A stretch of DNA of 10,470 bases, from positions 1 to 10,470 of the forward strand of contig JBDKSN010000123.1 in the NCBI GenBank assembly GCA_039680625.1, in the 5' to 3' direction. The notes below the pieces were generated by a model. The model was not told the DNA's origin. It did not search any database and worked only from the letters and a program-made list of their open reading frames with translations. This DNA comes from JAAYDS01 sp039680625. GTDB taxonomy: Bacteria > Chloroflexota > Anaerolineae > UBA1429. Positions 1 to 7,313 of this stretch are shown here, in pieces. Made by a program: the position numbers and the translations under genes. The first letter of the stretch is position 1; every line of letters begins with the position of its first letter.

Positions 1-52
1 CCTGTAGTGGGCCGACCTGGGGCTGGCCGGGCTGGCGACGCAGGGCGCCGAT

Positions 53-1483
53 GTGCTTCTGGCTCGCTGGCGACCGCGGGAGAGGGACCGTTGGCCGTTG
101 GCCTGGGTAGCCGTGGGGCTAGCGGGAGCTGCGGTAGTGGCGGTCGCGGCTGCGCCCGGCCTCGATGGCGCCGTGACGGTCTGGCGGTGGTTGCCCTTGC
201 TCTGGGCAGCCGCGGTGGTGTTACTGATGGCCGCTACAGGCGCGATTGGACGAGAGCTGTGGGGTGGCTTGGCGCTGATCGTACTCGTGTGCGATCTCGC
301 AGCCCACGGCGTCGTGCTCGAGCGCTCGTTCCACACCTCGGCACCGATCGAGCAGGTGCGCCAGGCGCCAGCCGTGGTCGCGGTGCTCGAAGAGGCCGAT
401 GCGGGGCGGTTCTATGTCAAAGAAGAGATCTTGCCGGCGCTGTCGGTGATGCAGGGCGCGCTCTATCCCAACGCAGCAGTAACCTATGGGCAGAGCAGTG
501 CGAACTTGTACATGCCCCTGATACCGCGCAGCTACCTGGCCTGGACCGACACCATGGACGCTGAGGCTCTCAATCGGGCGGGCATCACACACTATCTCAT
601 CCCCCAACTGCTGCCGGTCGATGCCGCAAGCGAGCTCTATGATGTCTACAACCCGTTTGCCGCACTGCCGTATAACGAATGGATCGCGCTCGACTCTGTG
701 GATACTCAAGGGGTAGAGATCGAGTCGTACTTGAGCCATGCCGCCGACCTGGCGGATGGCACGTTGGCGGCCGAGGTCGTTTTTCGCGATGTGGAGGGTG
801 CAGAGCTGCGGGTGCCGGTGCGCGTTGGCTTGGAGAGCGCCGAGTGGGCCTATGAGCGCGAGGATGTGGCGGCAAAGGTGCGCCATCAGTTGGCCCCCGT
901 AGCGCATTCGTGGCCGGCGCGGTCTGGTTACTTGCCCTGGGAGCATATCGGGCATACCTACCGCGCATGGGCTGCGCTAGGCCACACCGTCACGGCTGTC
1001 AAGATCGTGCCGACGCTGCCCGAGGCCTATGTGCGTATCGAAGAGATCACCCTGGTCAGGGCGGATGGGGTGAGGCAGTCGCTGCGCCAGACGATCGGTC
1101 AGGGGCGACACGAGATCATCTATCGCAGCGAGGATGTGTTGGTCTATGCCAATGAAGACGCGTGGCCGCGGGCGTATAGCGTGCCTTGGAGCCAAGTCGC
1201 CGTCGATGGGCGCCAAGTTTCGCTTGCCGGGGTGACGCACGATGAGGCGACAGCCGTGGACATCATCGAGTATACGGATATGGCCGTCGACCTGCACTTG
1301 CGAGCCACCGAAGAGAGCCTGCTCGTGTTGAGCGATCTCGACTATCCCGGATGGGTCGCAACCATCGATGGAGAGGATGCGCCGATCTGGCGCGTCGATG
1401 GCGTTGTGCGCGGCGTGCGCGTCTCGGCGGGTGAGCATGAGGTATTGTTCCACTATCATCCGTTGCACTGGCTTCAGTGGTAG
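53..1483 (+). CDS. YfhO-family membrane protein, C-terminal part
   Basis: The visible part has three hydrophobic segments near residues 15-35, 43-63 and 70-92, then a large extracytoplasmic domain of about 380 residues. Near its end is the motif DYPGW (residues 430-434), followed by an IDGE...VRGVRVSAGEHEV block, typical of the C-terminus of YfhO-type (PF09586) multi-pass proteins. Members are linked to glycosylation of envelope polymers or to undefined envelope roles; the substrate here cannot be told. GTG at 53 is the first standard start after an in-frame TAG at 5-7, but the codons between (WADLGLAGLATQGAD) read as a normal continuation of a YfhO membrane segment. The true gene therefore probably began upstream of the window, which would make this the tail of an interrupted gene. 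It also stops at HWLQW, where relatives usually continue into a last membrane helix. Family assignment is fairly secure; intactness is doubtful. Confidence 0.65.
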   Translation: MLLARWRPRERDRWPLAWVAVGLAGAAVVAVAAAPGLDGAVTVWRWLPLLWAAAVVLLMAATGAIGRELWGGLALIVLVCDLAAHGVVLERSFHTSAPIEQVRQAPAVVAVLEEADAGRFYVKEEILPALSVMQGALYPNAAVTYGQSSANLYMPLIPRSYLAWTDTMDAEALNRAGITHYLIPQLLPVDAASELYDVYNPFAALPYNEWIALDSVDTQGVEIESYLSHAADLADGTLAAEVVFRDVEGAELRVPVRVGLESAEWAYEREDVAAKVRHQLAPVAHSWPARSGYLPWEHIGHTYRAWAALGHTVTAVKIVPTLPEAYVRIEEITLVRADGVRQSLRQTIGQGRHEIIYRSEDVLVYANEDAWPRAYSVPWSQVAVDGRQVSLAGVTHDEATAVDIIEYTDMAVDLHLRATEESLLVLSDLDYPGWVATIDGEDAPIWRVDGVVRGVRVSAGEHEVLFHYHPLHWLQW

Positions 1484-1509
1484 ACGAACAGAGACGCCCG
1501 ATGTATAAT
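1481..1509 (+). promoter_or_regulatory. Predicted sigma-70-type promoter of amaP
   Basis: A perfect TATAAT lies at 1504-1509, with TAGACG at 1481-1486 as a 4/6 match to the -35 consensus and a 17-nt spacer. The -35 element overlaps the stop codon of the preceding membrane-protein gene. Transcription would begin near 1516, giving a leader of about 50 nt before the ATG at 1566. Confidence 0.6.
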
Positions 1510-1532
1510 CGCAAGCAAGAGTGGGGAGACCA

Positions 1533-1550
1533 TGCGGCCATTGAGCCGCA
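1533..1550 (+). other. Hairpin in the amaP leader
   Basis: TGCGGC (1533-1538) and GCCGCA (1545-1550) form a perfect 6-bp stem with a 6-nt loop. It lies 4 nt before the Shine-Dalgarno sequence AGGAGG (1555-1560). There is no U-tract, so it is not an obvious terminator. It could influence ribosome access or mRNA stability; this is inference only. Confidence 0.4.
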
Positions 1551-1554
1551 CAAT

Positions 1555-1560
1555 AGGAGG
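1555..1560 (+). promoter_or_regulatory. Ribosome binding site of amaP
   Basis: AGGAGG, a perfect Shine-Dalgarno core, lies 5 nt before the ATG at 1566. It fixes the start of the AmaP-like gene. Confidence 0.85.
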
Positions 1561-1565
1561 TTCCC

Positions 1566-2582
1566 ATGAAAGTCTTTAACCGCATCGTCGTGGTGATCGG
1601 CATACTGCTCGGGCTTGCCGGATCACTGTTCGTGCTCCTCTACCCGATCCAGGCGGCAGAGGCGGCGCAGGCCGTGGTGGCGCAATTCGAAGAGGCACTC
1701 TTTGATGCGCGCTTCCAGACCCTGTTCATCGTCACCATGGTGGTGCTCATCGCGCTGCTGTTGTTCCTGCTCGTGCTCGAGCTGCGCCGCGGCCGCAGAA
1801 AGTTCGTGCGCATCCGCACGGAGGGTCCTGCGAAAGCGGTGCTGGGTGTGGATTCGATCGAGCAGAGCCTCGAGTTCCGCATCGATGAGCTGGCTGGCGT
1901 GCGCAAGGTGGTGCCGCATGTGCGCAGCCGGGGCAAAGATGTCGAAGTGTCGGTCGACCTGGATACCAGCCCGTCGGTCAATATCCCCGTTTTGACCGAC
2001 CAGGTGGTGAACCTCTGCCGTGACATTGTGGAGGGGCAGCTTGGCGTCAAGCTTCACGGCAAGATCATGATCAATGTGCATCATGAGCCCTATCCGCGGG
2101 GAACGATGCCCCCCACGCAGCCTTTGCCCAAGGGCGCCGAGGCCATTGCGACTCAGCCACGCTTTGTAGAGCCTCAGCCAGCGCCGCGGCCCGAGCCTGC
2201 CCCAGCGCGTGAGGCTGCTCTGCCCAAGCCTCCTGTTCAGGCCAAGGCTGTCGCCCAAGAGAAGCCAGCTCCCGCCCCGGTGGCACCGGCGCCGGACGTA
2301 ACGGAAGAAGCCGAGGCGACGAAGGAACCCTGGTTCCGTCGCCATCATGCAGAGCCAGCCCCGGCTGCGCCGGAGCCCAAGATCGAGATGCCCGCCGAGC
2401 CAGAGCGCGAGGCCACCGTGGCCGCGACACCGCCCTCGCAGCCCGGCCCGCGACCCCTGGGTGATCTAGCGCCGCTCACCGACCTGACCGAGACAGCCGC
2501 TCCCCCAGCGCAGGCGCCTGCTGGGGAGGAAGACGATCTGGATGATCTGGATCTCTACGACCCGACCGCGCGCGACGAGTAG
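1566..2582 (+). CDS. amaP: AmaP/Asp23-like alkaline-shock membrane anchor protein
   Basis: The 338-aa protein has two membrane helices, at about residues 5-27 and 50-73. The second is followed by a basic stop-transfer RRGRRK. Next comes an Asp23/DUF322-like domain at about residues 80-175, with the regular pattern VEVSVDLDTSPSVNIPVLTDQ and a LHGKIMINVHHE end. This matches AmaP, the anchor that holds Asp23-type envelope-stress proteins at the membrane in Gram-positive bacteria. Unlike the short Firmicute proteins (roughly 180 aa), it has a tail of about 160 residues rich in Pro, Ala and Glu that ends in an acidic run (EEDDLDDLDLYD). The tail is low-complexity and presumably disordered in the cytoplasm. 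It has its own promoter and a strong ribosome binding site. No asp23 paralog is visible next door. The fold and family are well supported; the role in this organism is inferred. Confidence 0.72.
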   Translation: MKVFNRIVVVIGILLGLAGSLFVLLYPIQAAEAAQAVVAQFEEALFDARFQTLFIVTMVVLIALLLFLLVLELRRGRRKFVRIRTEGPAKAVLGVDSIEQSLEFRIDELAGVRKVVPHVRSRGKDVEVSVDLDTSPSVNIPVLTDQVVNLCRDIVEGQLGVKLHGKIMINVHHEPYPRGTMPPTQPLPKGAEAIATQPRFVEPQPAPRPEPAPAREAALPKPPVQAKAVAQEKPAPAPVAPAPDVTEEAEATKEPWFRRHHAEPAPAAPEPKIEMPAEPEREATVAATPPSQPGPRPLGDLAPLTDLTETAAPPAQAPAGEEDDLDDLDLYDPTARDE

Positions 2583-2590
2583 GTCGAAGG

Positions 2591-3079
2591 TCACGGGGTG
2601 ACAGAGAGATAGAGCTCACCGGCATGCGCCCACATGCCGGTGAGTCGTGTCGGTAGGAGCATGTCGACGATCGCGGCGTTGGCTGCTTCTTGGGCCAGCC
2701 AGCGCAATGTAGCGGGCAAGGCGCGCCCTCGCCAGGAAAGCGTCTCGAGGCGCAGGCCAGGGCGCTCGGCCGTGAAAGTAGCTGTCAGCAGCCAGCCCTC
2801 AGCAACGGTGGTCGACGACTGAAGATAGAGCCGACCATCCTGTAGCCAGACTGTGGCCTCGGGTGCGACAGTCGCGCGTACTAGAGTTGTGAGGTCATGC
2901 TCGGTCAAGACGAGCGGCGCACTCACGGGTGTGCTGATCCAGGCCTCGATGTGCGCCTGGGTGACTGCGATGGCCTCGGGCTGTACAGGCCGTGTGGGCC
3001 AGCTCGCGGGCTGGCCTTGCTGCTGGCAGCCGGTAACTGCGTTGAGTATACTGAGTAGCAGTAGCAGACGGACGAGGAT
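2591..3079 (-). CDS. Small lipoprotein of unknown function (start uncertain)
   Basis: The frame reads ILVRLLLLLSILNAVTGCQQQ, a standard lipoprotein signal with lipobox VTGC; the cysteine codon is at 3026-3028. A secreted domain of about 145 residues follows. It has the pattern LTEHDLTTLVRATV...VWLQDGRLYL...LRLETLSWRGRALP...GELYLSV, alternating strands and LP-containing turns, loosely recalling LmeA/DUF2993-like lipid-binding folds. That resemblance is weak and no function is assigned. No ATG, GTG or TTG lies just before the signal peptide. The nearest in-frame ones are GTG at 3194-3196 and ATG at 3209-3211, deep inside scpB on the other strand, and they would add about 40 atypical residues. 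I placed the start at ATC 3077-3079, which would give the signal MLVRLLLLL; no Shine-Dalgarno supports it. The gene converges on amaP with an 8-nt gap and is head to head with scpB. Confidence 0.6.
   Translation of the reverse strand: MLVRLLLLLSILNAVTGCQQQGQPASWPTRPVQPEAIAVTQAHIEAWISTPVSAPLVLTEHDLTTLVRATVAPEATVWLQDGRLYLQSSTTVAEGWLLTATFTAERPGLRLETLSWRGRALPATLRWLAQEAANAAIVDMLLPTRLTGMWAHAGELYLSVTP
2615..2644. terminator. Perfect 12-bp inverted repeat, possible amaP terminator
   Basis: CTCACCGGCATG (2615-2626) pairs perfectly with CATGCCGGTGAG (2633-2644) around a 6-nt loop. It begins 32 nt after the amaP stop but lies inside the 3' end of the opposing lipoprotein gene. No U-run follows on the plus strand; a pyrimidine-rich stretch follows on the minus strand. 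It may end amaP transcription or serve as a bidirectional barrier between the two convergent genes. The hairpin is certain, the role is inferred. Confidence 0.5.
3074..3077 (+). promoter_or_regulatory. Ribosome binding site deciding the scpB start
   Basis: GAGG lies 9 nt before TTG 3087. No ATG or GTG exists in the frame between here and the conserved ScpB N-terminus, so this site supports the TTG start. It lies within the opposing lipoprotein's signal-peptide codons. Confidence 0.55.
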
Positions 3080-3086
3080 AGAGAGA

Positions 3087-3689
3087 TTGACACTCCCGCC
3101 GCTGGATGACGACGAGATCGAGGGCCTCGTGGAGGCCCTTCTGTTTGTGGCCGATGGCCCTGTGGAGGTCGAGCGGCTGGCGACGACATTGGCCACGACA
3201 CCAGACCGCATCGAGCAGGCGCTCGTAGCGTGGGAAGCGCGCCATCGAGATGGCGGCCTGGCGATCACGCGCAGCGGCAATCGCCTGCAGATGACGACCC
3301 GCCCAACAGCGGCGCCCTTCATCGAGCGCTTCCTCGGCCTGGATGCGGGAGCCAAGCTCTCGCCGGCTGCGATGGAGACCTTGGCGATCATCGCCTACCT
3401 CCAGCCGGTCACGCGGGCACGCATTGACGCCATCCGCGGCGTGTCGTCTGCCGGTGTCATCCGCACGCTCATCGCGCGCGAGTTGGTGCAGGTGGTGGGC
3501 AGCCTAGAGCAGGCCGGCCGACCAGAGCTGTTGGGCACGACGTTTGGCTTTCTGCAATACCTGGGCCTGACCTCACTCGACGAGCTGCCCAAGCTGCCTC
3601 AACTCGAAGAGGCGCTCCAAGCTGGCGCGCTGCCGGCCGAGGGTACGGCAGCTGACGAGATTCCTGACGCAAGCTCCTCAGACGCCTAG
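3087..3689 (+). CDS. scpB: Segregation and condensation protein ScpB
   Basis: The 200-aa protein has the ScpB layout of two winged-helix domains. The first spans about residues 8-75 (EIEGLVEALLFVADGPVEVERLA, then GLAITRSGNRLQM). The second spans about 90-165 (LSPAAMETLAIIAYLQPVTRARIDAIRG, then TLIARELVQVVG and GRPELLGTTFGFLQYLGL). ScpB dimers bind the kleisin ScpA and help close the SMC ring that organises and segregates the chromosome. The tail after residue 175 is acidic and Ala-rich. The start is TTG at 3087 with GAGG upstream. ScpA, normally encoded just before scpB, is not in the window; the upstream neighbour is a lipoprotein gene on the other strand. Its stop overlaps that of smc. Family assignment is confident. 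Confidence 0.92.
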   Translation: MTLPPLDDDEIEGLVEALLFVADGPVEVERLATTLATTPDRIEQALVAWEARHRDGGLAITRSGNRLQMTTRPTAAPFIERFLGLDAGAKLSPAAMETLAIIAYLQPVTRARIDAIRGVSSAGVIRTLIARELVQVVGSLEQAGRPELLGTTFGFLQYLGLTSLDELPKLPQLEEALQAGALPAEGTAADEIPDASSSDA

Positions 3690-6600
3690 CTGATGGCACC
3701 GCCGGACTCGAGGCGAGCCATGGTCTCTTCCTCCAGTTTGAGGGATACGCTCTCCGAGACGCCCTGCTCGCCCATGGAGATGCCATAGATCGTGTTGGCG
3801 ATCTCGATCGTGCGCCGGTTATGGGTGATGACCACGAACTGGCTTTGCCGTGCGTGTTCGAGCAACAGGTCGCGGAAACGCCCGACGTTGGCCTCATCCA
3901 AAGCGGCGTCGACTTCGTCGAGAAAGCAAAAGGGCACCGGGCTCGCCTGAAGAAGGGCAAAGACCAAGGCCACAGCCGTCAACGCCCGCTCGCCGCCCGA
4001 GAGGAGCGAGAGCGCCTGAGAGCGCTTGCCCGGTGGATGGGCTACGATCTCGACCCCGCTCGTGCTCAGATCCTCGGGGTTCGTGAGCTCGAGATGAGCG
4101 CTGCCGCCGTCAAACAGCCGCCGAAAGTACTCGCGAAAGGCGCGATCGACAACCTGGACCGTGGCTGCGAAATCCTGCTCGATGATCTCATCCAGCTCTT
4201 GGATGACCTGGCGCAGGGCAGCAATGGCCTCTTGCAGGTCGGCCATCTGCGATTGCAGGAATGCCTGCCGTTCGAGCACGGCCTGATACTCCTGTGGCGC
4301 GTCTGGGTTGACGCCCCCCAACCGGCGAATGCGCGCACGCAGGGCGCGCACCTCCTGCTCCAGGCCCTCGGGCACTACCGACACTGCTGGCAGTTCGAGG
4401 GCCTCTCCATTCATACCGAGGCGCAGTTGGCGCGACACGGCATCGGGCAGCTCCACTGGCCCGAGCGCACTCTCGATCTCAGTGATCAAGTCGCGCTGGC
4501 GCTCGTGCGCCCGGTCGAGGTCGAGCTGGATGCGATGCAGCTCGGTCTCGGCCTCGCGGGCGCGGGTCAGGTGAGCGGCGAGGGCCTCTTCGGCCTGGCG
4601 CTGGCGCAACACGGCGCTCGCCTGGAGTTGCTGCACTGGGCCGAGCTGGGCGTCCGCGGCAGTAGCCTCTTGCTCTAGCTTGGCCAGGCGCGCTTGTAGT
4701 GCCTTTGTTTGTTCGTGTTCGGCGGCCAACGCGGCGCTGAGCGCGCTGTGTTGGGCCGCCTTGGCATCGAGCTGCTCTTGGTTGAGGCGTGCCGCGTCAC
4801 GATGGCTGGTCAGAAGCTGTTCTTGGCTAGCGATGGCGCGCTGCGCTACGGCCGCCTGTGTCTCTAGCTCGGCGAGGCGGCGTCGCAGGGCCTCGTCGTT
4901 CGCTGCGGTCAAGCGCTCACGCAGATCGGCCAGCGCTGCGGTCTGAGCCTGCTCGTCGGCGGCGAGTGATTCGAGCGCTGCCGTGCACGTCGCCAGATCC
5001 TCACGGACGTGCTCGAGCTCGGCCAGCGCCTGGGCGTGCTTGTCGGCCTGCCACTTGCTGTCTTTGTCGGCCACCCGGCGGCTCGCGTCCAGCTCCGCTA
5101 GGGCTTGCGCGACCTGTTCTCGCTCGCGGCTCAGGCGTTGGCGCTCTCGGCCGAGCTGGTCGAGGTCGCCACGGACTTGGCTGATGCGCTCGCGCTGCGC
5201 GGCAAGCGTGGCCTCGGCCTCGCGCAGCCGCTCCTCGACCTGTGCGATCCGGCCCGGCAGTTCGCGCCAGATGCGCTCTTGCGCCAACAGTTGCGTGTTG
5301 GTGCGGCGGGCGCCACCGCTGAGGGCGCCGGTAGGCTGCACGGTCTCGCCGCTGAGGGTGACGATCAGGCTGGCGCCGGTGCGCTCGGCGAGCAGACGGC
5401 GCGCTGCCGGTAAGTCGTCGACCAGTAGCACGCGGCCCAAGAGCAGCTCGTATACCGCGCGCAGGTGCTCGGGAAAGCGCACTAGCTCGCTGGCCACGCC
5501 GATGACGCCATTGCCCCGGCGTTGGTGCAGCGGGCTATGCGTTTGCAGAGTGTCGAGGGGCAAGAAGGTCGCCCAGCCCGCGCGATCTTGTTTGAGCCGT
5601 TCGATCGCGCGCTCGGCGTCCGTCCAGCGCTGGGTAATAATGTTCTGGAGCCGGCTGCCGAGGGCAGCCTCGATGGCCTGCTCGTAGGCCTGGGGTACTT
5701 CCATGAGGCTGGCGGCGGTGCCCAAGATGCCCCCCAAGCTCTGGCTGAGCGCAAGGACGTGGCGCACGCCAGGCGCATACTCGGCGCTCTCTTCGCGTTG
5801 GCGGGCGAGGGCATTGCGGCGAGCGACGATTTGCGTGCGCTCCGCGGCGATCTCTTCGACCGCAGCTTGGGCAACGCGAGCCTCTTGCTGAGCGGATTGC
5901 AGCTCGGCCTCGAGGGTGGCGAGGCGTTCGTCTCCCTGGGCGATGGCCGCCTCGATCTGCTGGCGTTGCTCGGTCAGCGGCGCAATCTGGCCCGCGATCG
6001 CCTGCAGGCGTTCTTGCTGAGCCTCTGCCTCGTGCTGGGCGCGCGCGGCGTCCGCAGTAAGCCGTTCGAATCTAGCCCGTAGCTCCTGCTGCCGCGCCTG
6101 TTGCTGGGCAACCTGTGCCTGGGTCGCTCGCCACTGCGCCTCACGCGCCTGGACGGCAGCCTGGAGCAAGCCGACGGCTTGATCGACCTCAGCACGGCGC
6201 TGGCCCAGCGCAGCGAGTTCTTGTGCCACCGTCTCCTGTTGGGCAACGAGGGCTGCCAAGTCCTGTTCGGCACGAGCCGTCTCTTGGGCGAGGACGCCCT
6301 GTCGCGAGGTGAGGGTGTGCTGCTCGCTGGTGATATCGGCGAGTTGGCGCTCGTAAAGGCGTTGCCGCTCAGCCGATAGGGCCACTTGCTGCCGGACCTG
6401 TTCAGCGTTCGTACGCTGCGCTGCAACCTCGGCTTGGAGCATGCGCAACCGCTCATCGACCTCGGCCAGTGCCTGAGCCGCTCGCTGCTGCTCGGCTGAG
6501 GCGTCTTCACTTTGCTGTTGAGCGGTCGAGAGCGCGACTTGCGCCTCGGCCAGCGTGCGCTCGATGGCCGCCTCTGCTTCGATGAGCTGATGCCAACGGT

Positions 6601-7294
6601 GCCCGTACCAGATGCGCAGCAGCTCGGTCAGGTCTTGGTCGAGCAGGCGATATTCCTCAGCGCGCTCCGCCTGGCGGCGCAGTTCGGAGACACGCGGACT
6701 CAGCTCGTTCAAGATGTCGACGACGCGCTCGAGGTTGTGCTCGGTCTCATCGATGCGCTCGAGCGCATCGGCGCGCTTGCGCAGTTGGGGCGAAATGCCC
6801 GCGGCCTCTTCAAAGAGCACGCGCCGCGCCTCGGGCCGCAAGGCGAGCGCCGCATCGACCATGCCCTGGCCGATCACGGTGTAGGTGGTACGAGAGAGGC
6901 CAGCCGCACCCAACAGATCGAGGATGTCGCGGTAGCGGACGCGGCTGTCGTTCAGCAGGTATTCGTTCTCGCCCGAGCGGAAAGCCCGGCGCCCGATAGT
7001 CACCTCGGCATAGTCCACTGGCAGCCAATGCTCGCTGTTGTCGAGCGTAAGGATCGCCTCAGCCATGCCCAGGCGTGAACGATGGCGGCTACCGGCAAAG
7101 ATCATGTCTTCGGTCGTGCGGGCGCGCAGCGAGCGAAAGCTCTGTTCGCCGAGCACCCAGCGAACGGCGTCGGCGACGTTGCTCTTGCCGCTGCCGTTAG
7201 GGCCCACGATGGCGGTGATTCCGTCGGCGAACTCGAAAGTGCACCGCGACGCAAAGCTCTTGTAGCCGTAGAGGCTCAGGCTCTTGAGGTGCAT
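3686..7294 (-). CDS. smc: Chromosome segregation ATPase SMC
   Basis: The 1202-aa SMC protein has all expected parts in order. The N-terminal head carries Walker A GPNGSGKS (residues 31-38) and a Q-loop LGEQS (near 51). A first coiled coil of about 350 residues, rich in Ala, Gln, Glu and Arg, follows. The hinge spans about residues 517-660, with GILGTAASL at its start and GALSGGAR at its end. A second coiled coil leads to the C-terminal head with signature LLSGGERAL (near 1095) and Walker B FLDEVDAALD (near 1120). Two such chains with ScpA and ScpB form the condensin that loads on and folds the chromosome. The length is normal for the family. It starts at ATG 7294, 19 nt after the rnc stop, with no clear Shine-Dalgarno, so it may rely on coupling to rnc. 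No frame break is seen. Confidence 0.97.
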   Translation of the reverse strand: MHLKSLSLYGYKSFASRCTFEFADGITAIVGPNGSGKSNVADAVRWVLGEQSFRSLRARTTEDMIFAGSRHRSRLGMAEAILTLDNSEHWLPVDYAEVTIGRRAFRSGENEYLLNDSRVRYRDILDLLGAAGLSRTTYTVIGQGMVDAALALRPEARRVLFEEAAGISPQLRKRADALERIDETEHNLERVVDILNELSPRVSELRRQAERAEEYRLLDQDLTELLRIWYGHRWHQLIEAEAAIERTLAEAQVALSTAQQQSEDASAEQQRAAQALAEVDERLRMLQAEVAAQRTNAEQVRQQVALSAERQRLYERQLADITSEQHTLTSRQGVLAQETARAEQDLAALVAQQETVAQELAALGQRRAEVDQAVGLLQAAVQAREAQWRATQAQVAQQQARQQELRARFERLTADAARAQHEAEAQQERLQAIAGQIAPLTEQRQQIEAAIAQGDERLATLEAELQSAQQEARVAQAAVEEIAAERTQIVARRNALARQREESAEYAPGVRHVLALSQSLGGILGTAASLMEVPQAYEQAIEAALGSRLQNIITQRWTDAERAIERLKQDRAGWATFLPLDTLQTHSPLHQRRGNGVIGVASELVRFPEHLRAVYELLLGRVLLVDDLPAARRLLAERTGASLIVTLSGETVQPTGALSGGARRTNTQLLAQERIWRELPGRIAQVEERLREAEATLAAQRERISQVRGDLDQLGRERQRLSREREQVAQALAELDASRRVADKDSKWQADKHAQALAELEHVREDLATCTAALESLAADEQAQTAALADLRERLTAANDEALRRRLAELETQAAVAQRAIASQEQLLTSHRDAARLNQEQLDAKAAQHSALSAALAAEHEQTKALQARLAKLEQEATAADAQLGPVQQLQASAVLRQRQAEEALAAHLTRAREAETELHRIQLDLDRAHERQRDLITEIESALGPVELPDAVSRQLRLGMNGEALELPAVSVVPEGLEQEVRALRARIRRLGGVNPDAPQEYQAVLERQAFLQSQMADLQEAIAALRQVIQELDEIIEQDFAATVQVVDRAFREYFRRLFDGGSAHLELTNPEDLSTSGVEIVAHPPGKRSQALSLLSGGERALTAVALVFALLQASPVPFCFLDEVDAALDEANVGRFRDLLLEHARQSQFVVITHNRRTIEIANTIYGISMGEQGVSESVSLKLEEETMARLESGGAIS

Positions 7295-7313
7295 GGTGTT
7301 TGTCTAGACGGGA

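Noticed and set aside
2100..2540. Pro/Ala-rich stretch of amaP as a tandem repeat or frameshift artefact
   Set aside because: It has no regular period, and the frame stays open into a sensible acidic C-terminus; it is best read as a disordered tail.
3045..3052. Palindrome AGTATACT as an operator
   Set aside because: Only 8 bp long and inside signal-peptide codons. It may double as a -10 element for scpB, but no good -35 is present, so it is not listed as a promoter.
2853..3086. Extended N-terminus of ScpB from an upstream ATG
   Set aside because: The added residues are antisense to the lipoprotein signal and do not resemble ScpB; TTG 3087 with GAGG upstream fits the family N-terminus.
3821..4678. 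Long plus-strand open frame opposite smc
   Set aside because: It is antisense to the conserved C-terminal coil and head of SMC. Its composition reflects GC-rich codon structure, and it shows no family motif.
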